Shown here piece after piece: positions 56,800 to 64,000 of a DNA stretch of 64,000 nt. This stretch comes from Phytophthora quininea (taxonomy: Eukaryota > Oomycota > Peronosporomycetes > Peronosporales > Peronosporaceae), in the NCBI GenBank assembly GCA_011947345.1, contig JAAVTG010000003.1, forward strand, positions 1-64,000, given 5' to 3'. The notes under the pieces are model-generated. The model had not been told where the DNA came from. It was given only the letters and a program-made list of their open reading frames with translations, and searched no databases. Every line of letters starts with the position of its first letter. Position 1 is the first letter of the stretch. A program made the position numbers and the translations under genes.

Positions 56800-57726
56800 A
56801 TGCTGTCTCCATCTTCTACGCTGGTAGTGCTGGCTGCTGCTGCGCTCGTCGGTCAGACCAATGCCCACAGCAACATGATTTTGCCGCTTCCGACGTGGCC
56901 GGTCAGCTGGTCGACCAACAGCTATGCTGCGACTATCGAAGGCGACACGTATCTGCCGGTTCCCGACGGTATGTCGTACTCGACCGACCCGTACGACAAC
57001 ACCGAGGCGTATTGGACAGCTTTCAACAAGAGCTCGTACACATCGCTCAAGGACCTCATCACTCAAACCGCCGAGGTGCAAACAATGGCCACGTTTGGCA
57101 CAGCTACCCTCGCGTGCGGATTCTCGCTCGCCAACGGCACAGCTCGAGATCTGCCTGAAGAGGTTGAATGGAACCAACTGACGTCCTCGCACGAAGGTCC
57201 TTGTGAGGTCTGGTGCGATGACACGTTGGTGTTCGAAGACTGGAACTGCGCTCTAGACTACACTAGCGACCCGGCCAAGCTCCCGTACGACTCGTCCAAG
57301 TGCTCGGGGTCCTCCATGCTGACGTCGTACTGGCTGGCGCTGCACGGACTGCCGTGGCAGGTGTACATCAACTGCGCACCGCTGACTGGATCGTACAGCA
57401 GCGGCTCTGGCAGCTCTACCAGCGAGTCGACCTCGACGACCTCAACGACCACGACTTCACCGTCGACGTCGACGTCAACGTCAACCACCACCACAGCCCC
57501 GTCGACTACAGCGGCCACAACCACCACAACGTCACCGTCCACGTCAACGACAACCACTACGACTTCTAACGAGGCTAGCATCGACGACGAAAGCGCGTCT
57601 GCTGTCGACAGTGAAGCTGATACGGAGGTCACCACGGATGCTCCAGCGGCGACGACTGCCCCGAGCACCTCAACGACTACGACTACGACGGACAAGTGCT
57701 CTGTGCGTCGTCACCGCCGTAACTAA
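56800..57726 (+). CDS. AA17 LPMO with type A tail, locus 9
   Basis: 308 residues, unbroken. ATG at 56800 gives the signal peptide MLSPSSTLVVLAAAALVGQTNA before HSNMILPLPTWPVSW; an in-frame ATG at 56719 would place about 27 residues before it. Blocks CGFSLANGTARDLP, SHEGPCEVWCDD and LPWQVYINC. The tail is a long Ser/Thr linker with a short acidic insert (ASIDDESASAVDSEADTE), ending DKCSVRRHRRN. Tandem sister of locus 8. Confidence 0.95.
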   Translation: MLSPSSTLVVLAAAALVGQTNAHSNMILPLPTWPVSWSTNSYAATIEGDTYLPVPDGMSYSTDPYDNTEAYWTAFNKSSYTSLKDLITQTAEVQTMATFGTATLACGFSLANGTARDLPEEVEWNQLTSSHEGPCEVWCDDTLVFEDWNCALDYTSDPAKLPYDSSKCSGSSMLTSYWLALHGLPWQVYINCAPLTGSYSSGSGSSTSESTSTTSTTTTSPSTSTSTSTTTTAPSTTAATTTTTSPSTSTTTTTTSNEASIDDESASAVDSEADTEVTTDAPAATTAPSTSTTTTTTDKCSVRRHRRN

Positions 57727-57770
57727 GTTAAGCGCGCCCGCAGCCTCAGCTTCGTACTGTAGCATGTTTG

Positions 57771-58088
57771 TTACGTCTGTCCAATTGAGAATCCGAAGTT
57801 GATGTTGTAAACGAAGTTCTTGATTCCGCGTGTACGCTCGTCGATCGTGTTAGTAAAAGCGCCGAGTAGATGAGCTCCATTCCCGATTTCCACGCCAAAG
57901 TCGCCAATATGTCCCAATTCGACGGTCTCCTTTACCAAACTTGTGCCGACCTTGACAATCACGGAGCAGGTCGCTTGTATTATGCTGTGCGCGGATTGTG
58001 TTTGTAGGCTGAAGAGCTGATCCCATCTGGATTGCGAGAAGAGTTTTAGCGGGTACTCACACTTTGGTGATGAATTCCGGATTGCCAA
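57771..58088 (-). CDS. Hypothetical 105-codon frame
   Basis: A minus-strand frame convergent with LPMO locus 9, with regular alternation of hydrophobic residues (VKVGTSLVKETVELGHIGDF, NIDFGFSIGQT-like end) that looks more protein-like than neighbouring frames. No family recognised and no signal peptide. Could be the last exon of a decayed gene. Confidence 0.3.
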   Translation of the reverse strand: MAIRNSSPKCEYPLKLFSQSRWDQLFSLQTQSAHSIIQATCSVIVKVGTSLVKETVELGHIGDFGVEIGNGAHLLGAFTNTIDERTRGIKNFVYNINFGFSIGQT

Positions 58089-58396
58089 GTAACGAGATTA
58101 AAAACTTAATCTGCCCCGAAGACTTTCATCCTCCCGCAAACTACGAGCACACTGCCAGAGTTTCTTTTCCTGCGGGCGCTTCTAAACGCAAAGATGGCAG
58201 ACTACTGTACAGTGCAATAACGGGAAGCTTAGGGCTCAAAGGAATCCCTCGGATTTGACAGCGAGTTCGCGTTCTGCGCCAGCAGCAAAGCCTTGAGCTG
58301 CTCCCGTTGGGACAGACAATTCAGAGAAGGTCTTTTGGCACGGTTGTTCGTCAGTGCGACTCACTCTAGAATCCTCCGTCGTTGCAGCATCCCGCA

Positions 58397-59222
58397 ATGG
58401 TTTCGTCTTCACTAGCTGCCGTCGCGGCCATCGCTGTGGCTTTCGCCGCTCGTTCCGAGGCTCACAGCTACATGAACAACCCAATGCCGACCTGGTCGGT
58501 GGGGTACCCAAGCACCAACTACGCGGGGCTCATCGATGGCCAAAAGTATTTGCCGTGTCCTTCTGGCATGTCCTACGGCGGCACTCCTGAGGGCAACACC
58601 AAAGCGTATTGGACGGCCTTCAAAAGAGCAAGTATACGTCGCTCAAGGACCTGGCAGACAAGACCATGAAGCTGCAGTCGCTGTCTCCGTTCGGCAAGGC
58701 CACGGTCAAGTGCGGCTTCTCGCTCGCAAACGGCACGGCCCGCAGTTTGCCTCCCAAGGTGCAGTGGGTCGACTTTGGGTTATCTCACCAAGGCCCTTGC
58801 GAGGTGTGGTGTGACGACAAGCTGGCCTTCAAGGACGACAACTGCGCCCTCAACTACCCAGAGAAGCCGGCATCGCTACCGTACGACAAAGACGTCTGCG
58901 CCGGCGCCTCTATGATGCAGTCGTACTGGATCGCGCTACATGGCCTTCCATGGCAGCTGTACTTGAACTGTGTGCCGTTGACTGGCGGTTCCAAGTCAAA
59001 GACCACCACTACCAAGAAGACCACCACCAAAAGAAGACCACCAATCCTGCAGTCACCACCATGACACCAACTGCCGAGACTGGTGCTGAGGCTGAAACGA
59101 CTACGGATGTTCCTGCAACGGAGACGACCACAGATGCTCCAGCCGCGACGCCAGCGGCAACTGAGGCAACGCCACAGGTAGACGAATGGACTGGTGCAAA
59201 GTGCAATCGTCGCCGAAGCTAA
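58397..59222 (+). CDS. AA17 LPMO with type A tail, locus 10
   Basis: About 275 residues after correction. Signal peptide MVSSSLAAVAAIAVAFAARSEA, then HSYMNNPMPTW. Blocks CGFSLANGTARSLP, SHQGPCEVWCDD and LPWQLYLNC. Short Thr/Lys linker, then Thr/Ala/Glu-rich tail ending AKCNRRRS, like locus 7. Two one-base losses in A-runs (58622-58625 and 59029-59032) break the frame as written; bridging both restores the family pattern. ATG at 58397 is preferred; an ATG five codons earlier (58382) is also in frame. The catalytic domain (MPTW, CPSGMSY) is nearest to locus 1, whose tail is type B. Confidence 0.85.
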
Positions 59223-59562
59223 ACATCAGTTCGTAGTTTGTTATAAAAATGTTTGGTGTCATGAGTTGAAAGCAAAAAAAAAGATGTTCTTGGAGACTCG
59301 TACAATGACAGTTTATCTCTTTTGAGAAGCAGCAGTCGTCCGCAAAATTGCGCCTATCGGCTATCCATTTCCGATACTGAAACATCACTTTCTTTACTGT
59401 CTGTACAACGCAGAATTGAGGCATCAAATACCGATCGTCGCATTTGGATGCCACCATGCGCAGTGCGCACACGAAGGAAACTCATGACGTCTATTGACTT
59501 TATACGCAGTGATAAACACATATCGCCTGTACCGTGCAGTAGCAAACGCTGCTTTAGGCTAT

Positions 59563-60589
59563 TTAGCTGCGCATTCGGCGAGTGCATTTCTCACCGGTAG
59601 TCTGGGCCCCATCGGTGCCGCTGGCTTCTCCGGTCGATGAAGCTGGCGGGGATGCAGCAGTAGAAGACGTCGTATCTGTCGAAGGTGCCGTGGTTTCAGC
59701 TTCAGGGGCTGCAGTGGGGTCGAGGCTTCCTCGCCAACGCTTGGCGTGGTGGTGGTCGTCGGAGCATTCGTTGTAGTCGCAGAGTCCTGCGTCGAAGGCG
59801 ACGAATTGGATCCTGTCCCCGTCGAACTCGAAGCAGTGGACGTCTGAGTGTTGGTTCCTGTATCCGTAGAGCTCTGGGAAGTGCCCGCGCCGCCCTTGCT
59901 GCCGTTGATGTTCACGCAGTTCACTAGAAGGTTACCACAACAATTCATTAGTTCCTAAACACGACAGAAACCACACCGATCGAGTCAAACGCACCGTAAA
60001 CCTGCCACGAGGGACCGTGCATGGCGATCCAGTAAAACGTCAGACGCTTGGCATTCTTGCACACGGAGGCGTCGATGGGCACCGGCGCAGCGCCACCGCC
60101 TTCGACGTTGTACGCCACCTGACAGTTCATGTTTGTCTGGGCTTTGTTGTCGTCACACCAGGTTTCGCACGGGCCTTCGTGGCCAACCACGAATCCTTCG
60201 GCTTTCGACAGGTCGGGGCTCCTACCGAAGTAAATGGTGTCGTTGAGTGCGCCGTAGCTGGTCTTGCTCGGGTCCGTGAAGCCGCAGGTCTTGGTCGCGT
60301 CGCTCGAAACCAGCTTTTGGTTGGCGTCGATCATCGCCTTGATGGTCTTGTAGGACGACTTTTTGAAGTTCTCGACGAAGGAAGCGACGTTGGCCCTCGG
60401 GGTAGTGCTGAACGAGCCGCTTGGGAACAGAGCTTTGCTGTCAATGGTTGCCGAGTACTGCGTGATGTCGATGTTTTTGCTGATGAACAGGGCCAGTGGC
60501 TGCACGAGGTAGCCGTGAGCCGACACTTGCTGAGCGGCGAACGACGCAAACACCGAAAGCGTCGCGACGAACGCTGCAGACACTCTCAT
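59563..60589 (-). CDS. AA17 LPMO with intron and type A tail, locus 11
   Basis: About 318 residues. Exon 1 (59995-60589) encodes a 24-residue signal peptide, HGYLVQPLALF, GHEGPCETWCDD and FYWIAMHGPSWQVY; a 71 bp GT-AG intron (59924-59994) splits the conserved WQVYVNC block; exon 2 (59563-59923) gives VNCVNINGSKGG, a Ser/Thr linker and the ending EKCTRRMRS after one missing base in the G-run at 59716-59719. It is the only AA17 copy here with an intron, and the only HGY/HGW-type catalytic domain with a type A tail. It points toward locus 10 (convergent). Confidence 0.88.
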
Positions 60590-61230
60590 TGTTCTACTTG
60601 AGGACGACGGCGTATGTTACTCAATGGCGAGCATTTCCTATCCAGCTCGAACAGCGAGGCTGGGGGTCGGTGGTTCTCTTTGCGTTGATAATCTCCTGCA
60701 GATTGCCACACAAGCTCATTGCAATCCTCTTCTGGCTTTGCTTTTACATTCGCAGAGGTCTGGACTCCGCTCTGCAATCCCAGCTGGGGATGGAAAGTCT
60801 CCCTCACAAATGACAAGTTAAAATAACGGGCGTATGTGTTGCTGTCCCGTCGGGACTCCCGACGGTGGTCGGTCAGAGATGCCACAGGCATCAACGATCG
60901 CGAAAGTTGGATTGGAGGGCATGATTGAGACGAAGTTACGGTGGTTTCTCCGGGGCCGATATGGTTGAATATGGCAGTTTATCCGACTTCATTACGATTT
61001 TGTATAGATCTTAAAAGCTAATGAAAGTTCAAATATAAATTATCAACCAATCGCTATGCATCTGATCCCAAGTTTTGACCAATGGCATGTCTAGAGAAAA
61101 GGCAAGTCATGTAAGCCAGCCATTCCGACGTGTCGGGTCGGAAAGCTCCGTTAAATATGTGTATCTCCTCTCAAAACGGCAGTCAAAAGCATATCACTCG
61201 CATATTTTCCGTTTATCCGACTAGAGAGGC
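60590..61230. other. LPMO locus 11 promoter and Crypton 5' flank
   Basis: No gene. 60950-61230 is matched by 38430-38750 upstream of the Crypton relic (ACCAATCGCT-x-TG-x-ATCTGATCC), so the element extends at least 250 bp before its ATG. Confidence 0.6.
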
Positions 61231-63384
61231 ATGGGTTTAGAGGAGTTGGCGCCCGGCAACACGAAGCGTGCAAAGGCAACTGCAGTGGCGGCATTTATGA
61301 GGTTTCTTAAGTCTGAGGGTGTGAGTGAAGGGTATGTGCGTGTGTGTATTGAGCGTGATGAGAGTGGGAGGTGTTTTGTGTCCGTCATGGACAAGTTTGG
61401 AATGCATCTCGCTTTTAACGAGGGCAGGAAAGGCAAGCCGCTGGCTCGAAACACCTCGATGCAGTACTATCGGCAGGCAAAACTGTGGCTGCTCGATCAG
61501 TTTCCTCAGCATCGAGCCTCATTGGATGCTCGCCTGCTCAAAATGGGGAAGACTCTCGACAGTTTTTGCATGAAGCGTGACGGTGGCGGCTTTATCAGTA
61601 AGGCGCCACCATGTACAAAGGTTGACTTAAAACGAATGCTTGTGTATTTGTATGTTAATGCGAGCTGCTCTACTGACTACCAGGATGCTGCGCTGTTGTG
61701 TCTCCTGTGGCACTTGTTCGGGAGAGCCTCGGATCTTGCGCTTCTCCGCAAGACCAACGTGTCCATCGATGCCGGCAACGTACTCTTCGTGCGCTTCATC
61801 CGGATGAAGACATCCGAGGAGCAAGGTTTGTCCCTCTTCCCCGGAACAGAGTTCGAGACCTGCCCGTTGCTAGCAATGGCGCTGGCCCTGGTCATGCAGA
61901 CGGCACCGTCACCCGACGTCATCGACAACCTGCCCGAGACGCCCGCCCAAGCTTCCATCTCACTCACTCCGGACGTGCCGTTGTTGGAGGTCCTCGACCA
62001 CCCTGTTGAGTCTACTGGGCTCAGGCCACCGACGACAGCAGGAGCGGAGACGACCCCAACCATCTACTCCCACGTGAACCGCGTGCTGGACCGGATCGCT
62101 GCAGCTGCTGGAGTCACTACAGCGCTGACGTCGCACTCCTTCCGGCGTGGCGGTGCTCAGCACGCCAACGGGAGTGATGAGCTCACGGCACGGTGGATCT
62201 TCGACCGAGGTGCCTGGAACATGAGCACAACAAACAAGGGGTTTAACTACATTTTCAACACCAGCAAAGAAGATCACAAGGTTAGCAAGATACTCAGTGG
62301 GCACGAGGCGAAGGCATCTGTGGTGCAGCAAAACTTAACAGCATTCGACTCGAAGACGAGGGACACGATCTCCAGATTCCAGCACCTCCTGTTCACCACC
62401 TGCCACAACCTTCAAGCCGCCCGCAACAACGTTAATCAAGCTGTTCTCGACGTGCTCACCTCAAGTGTGATCCGCCACTACCCGTTGCTGAAGTCCTTGA
62501 ACGCTGAAGCCCCTGCTGTCATGCGCATCGATGCCTGCGTTGCAGAGGCAGGATGCTCGTTCGCTGAATTACTAGCGTGGTCGTCACATCTTGCTAGTCC
62601 AGAGCCGTCCTGTGGTGATAGCACACCTTCACCTGCAAAGCCCACACTCCAGCAACCGACGAAACCAAGCGCAGAACAGAAGATCATCAATCACCAGGCT
62701 GCTGTGATTAACCACTTTATCGAGCACGTCCAGCGTCAAGATGCTCGCATGGACGCGCTTGAGGCTAAGCTGCAAGCTCCTACACGCAAACGAGACAAGC
62801 CGGCAACTAGCGCGCCCGATGTCAGTCAGATCAAGAAAAAGCAGCGCAGGTCAGCAGTAACTCACCTCCACGCGACTTGGTACGCTTGGTACGCTCAAGA
62901 ACCACCAATGTGGCGGGCACCGATCACGAAGCAGCAGCGATCCGAAGCCAAGCAGGTAGTTGCCTACATGAAGCTGTTCTTGGATGACGGCTTTGTCCTC
63001 GACACGACGGCAGCAAACTTCCGCGACCAGGTGCTATCCGTTGGAATCCGCGCGGAGAAATCCGTCGCTGCCTTTCTCGACGAACATGGCATCAGCTCGC
63101 GTGGCTCCGGTGCCGTCCTTAAGCACCTCCGTTCTCTTCACCGCTCTGGCGCGTTGAACTCCAAGATTGAGCGCCACGAACAGCTTCTGCAAACCCCGCT
63201 ATCCAAGACCCTGCCCCCGGATACACACAGAACATTCTGGAACGGGTTAGTCGCTGAACACAGCCGAATACAAGTTAGTCTCCAGGTCAACTTTAACACC
63301 GAACACGCGCTGATGCCCATACACACGCGTCGCCACGCTCCCTCCCTCGTTTTCGCTCGCCCTGCTTCTTCCACACAAACATAA
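61231..63384 (+). CDS. Crypton-like tyrosine recombinase, intact
   Basis: 717 residues, one unbroken frame. Cryptons are DNA transposons that move by a tyrosine recombinase, without RNase H-type transposase. Visible catalytic layout: Arg in HLFGRASDLALLRKTN (about residue 165), H-x-x-R in LTSHSFRRGG (about 301-304), Trp in RGAWNMS (about 328) and Tyr in KGFNYIFN (about 338). The C-terminal part (THLHATWYAWYAQEPPMWRA onward, about residue 545) resembles the GCR1_C-type DNA-binding region found in Cryptons. An internal Pro/Ser/Thr linker lies near residues 460-485. The lack of frameshifts over 2.1 kb, unlike neighbours, suggests recent arrival. Whether it is still mobile is unknown. Confidence 0.85.
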   Translation: MGLEELAPGNTKRAKATAVAAFMRFLKSEGVSEGYVRVCIERDESGRCFVSVMDKFGMHLAFNEGRKGKPLARNTSMQYYRQAKLWLLDQFPQHRASLDARLLKMGKTLDSFCMKRDGGGFISKAPPCTKVDLKRMLVYLYVNASCSTDYQDAALLCLLWHLFGRASDLALLRKTNVSIDAGNVLFVRFIRMKTSEEQGLSLFPGTEFETCPLLAMALALVMQTAPSPDVIDNLPETPAQASISLTPDVPLLEVLDHPVESTGLRPPTTAGAETTPTIYSHVNRVLDRIAAAAGVTTALTSHSFRRGGAQHANGSDELTARWIFDRGAWNMSTTNKGFNYIFNTSKEDHKVSKILSGHEAKASVVQQNLTAFDSKTRDTISRFQHLLFTTCHNLQAARNNVNQAVLDVLTSSVIRHYPLLKSLNAEAPAVMRIDACVAEAGCSFAELLAWSSHLASPEPSCGDSTPSPAKPTLQQPTKPSAEQKIINHQAAVINHFIEHVQRQDARMDALEAKLQAPTRKRDKPATSAPDVSQIKKKQRRSAVTHLHATWYAWYAQEPPMWRAPITKQQRSEAKQVVAYMKLFLDDGFVLDTTAANFRDQVLSVGIRAEKSVAAFLDEHGISSRGSGAVLKHLRSLHRSGALNSKIERHEQLLQTPLSKTLPPDTHRTFWNGLVAEHSRIQVSLQVNFNTEHALMPIHTRRHAPSLVFARPASSTQT

Positions 63385-63390
63385 GAAATA

Positions 63391-63454
63391 CCTCAGGTGG
63401 GGTTCGAACCCAACGACCTTCCCTTCCGGGTGCTCTACCACTGAGCTACTGAGG
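63391..63454 (-). tRNA. tRNA-like sequence, probably pseudo-tRNA
   Basis: Read on the minus strand: 6 bp acceptor ends (CCTCAG / CTGAGG), a D arm TAGCTCAGTGGTAGAGC that is a good A box, and GGGTTCGAACCCC, a good B box. At 64 nt it is too short: the anticodon arm between GAGCA and AGGTC has only about 11 nt (CCCGGAAGGGA), so no normal anticodon loop forms. It lies six bases after the Crypton stop codon. It could be a decayed tRNA or a tRNA-derived repeat head. Confidence 0.5.
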
Positions 63455-63891
63455 TGGGGGTTAGTACAGCTCAAGACAGGGGTATACTCGTTGGAGGCCC
63501 GAGGGGGAATTAACACCGCCACAGTTCTTCGTGGCGGGCGACAACCCTGCTAGCCGCACCGTGTTCGGCACGACCCCTCAATACACCCTCCTGGGCGATC
63601 ACTCGGGCACTGACACGCGTCGGCGAGTTTTGCGTCGCCGAAGCCAGTCATTCGTGCCGGCGTATTTACTTTTTTCGAGTTTTTACGGAACTATGTACAA
63701 TTTGTATAAGCATACTCATTTCAGCATTTCCCAGGAGGTAACTTGAGTTTTGTATTCATACAAACTACTAGTGTGCGTCGGGAAGGTCGGCGGTCCGATA
63801 AATTTTGGTATGGCATCCCAGGATGTGTTCACCACGCTACAGACACTTATTGACGCTCCCTCTAGAACATCGACGACGGAGATGCCAGGGT
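63455..63891. other. Gene-free stretch at the right side
   Basis: Nothing recognised apart from flanking sequence between the tRNA-like element and the next cluster gene. Confidence 0.5.
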
Positions 63892-64000
63892 TTAGTGGCG
63901 GAAGCTGAAGCTGGTGCCCCATCCGTTCGCATTGGTGTTGGTGTTGCCCCAACCCCCATTGGCAGTGTTGTTGCTCGGCGAGACGGTGCCGCTTGTTTTC
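63892..64000 (-). CDS. C-terminus of a further type B cluster protein (cut by window edge)
   Basis: The last 109 bases, read on the minus strand, encode KTSGTVSPSNNTANGGWGN followed by Asn/Thr/Gly/Trp-rich residues ending TSFSFRH and a TAA at 63892-63894. SGTVSPSN and the composition match the ends of type B LPMO tails and CGSLE proteins. The catalytic part, if any, is outside the window, so it could be an LPMO or a stand-alone repeat protein. Confidence 0.6.
   Translation of the reverse strand, partial: KTSGTVSPSNNTANGGWGNTNTNANGWGTSFSFRH

Overview
The window is nuclear DNA from an oomycete, most probably a Phytophthora-like plant pathogen. The reasons are short 60-105 bp GT-AG introns, a mitochondrial-type HSP60, a PDAT-type acyltransferase, a protein of the Phytophthora 'M96 mating-specific' type, oomycete-style initiator motifs, Fanzor, Crypton, MULE and LINE relics, and above all a large cluster of AA17-type lytic polysaccharide monooxygenases (LPMOs; secreted copper enzymes of oomycetes acting on pectin). 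The species cannot be fixed from the sequence alone.

Layout. 0-18.5 kb is a housekeeping block: a coiled-coil protein cut by the left edge, a LAT/PUT-like amino acid or polyamine permease (-), HSP60 (+), PDAT (+), a HAT-repeat/RGG RNA-processing-like protein (-), a decayed Fanzor (TnpB-related nuclease), a decayed DDE transposon and a bZIP/START-like M96 gene (-). 18.6-32.5 kb is the first half of the LPMO cluster, mixed with three genes or gene remnants for small acidic secreted proteins and two LINE fragments. 33-45.7 kb is a transposon-rich, gene-poor spacer (MULE with a Ulp1-like protease, Crypton relic, possible LTR debris). 46-60.6 kb is the second half of the cluster. 61.2-63.4 kb is an intact Crypton-like tyrosine recombinase followed by a tRNA-like sequence. 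The right edge cuts the tail of one more cluster-type protein.

Twelve AA17 loci are visible: ten complete or nearly complete, one pseudogene split by a LINE, and one edge fragment whose family is inferred only from its tail. Each full copy has a signal peptide followed directly by His, a conserved H-x-GPCE-x-WCD block and a WQ-x-[YF]-x-NC block. Two C-terminal tail types occur. Type A is a Thr/Ser linker ending in one Cys and a short basic peptide (KCSVRRHRRN, KCNRRRS). Type B carries repeats of [DS]-[DE]-CGSL-[DE]-x-A and ends near GTVSPQ. The same CGSL repeat and ending occur in stand-alone secreted proteins with no LPMO domain. The two of these with intact 5' ends carry an RMLR motif followed by acidic residues just after the signal peptide, the layout of RxLR-EER effectors. 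A repeat shared between LPMO tails and RxLR-like secreted proteins is the most novel thing here.

The cluster has been rearranged. 45.9-49.3 kb is an inverted composite of 31.9-33.2 kb and 20.5-22.7 kb. This is best explained by an inverted duplication and then a deletion between two LPMO paralogues, which left a chimeric LPMO gene at 46.6-47.9 kb. Many genes, including HSP60 and PDAT, are broken by one- or two-base losses in short homopolymers. These look like assembly errors rather than mutations, so coordinates are given for the corrected gene extents.
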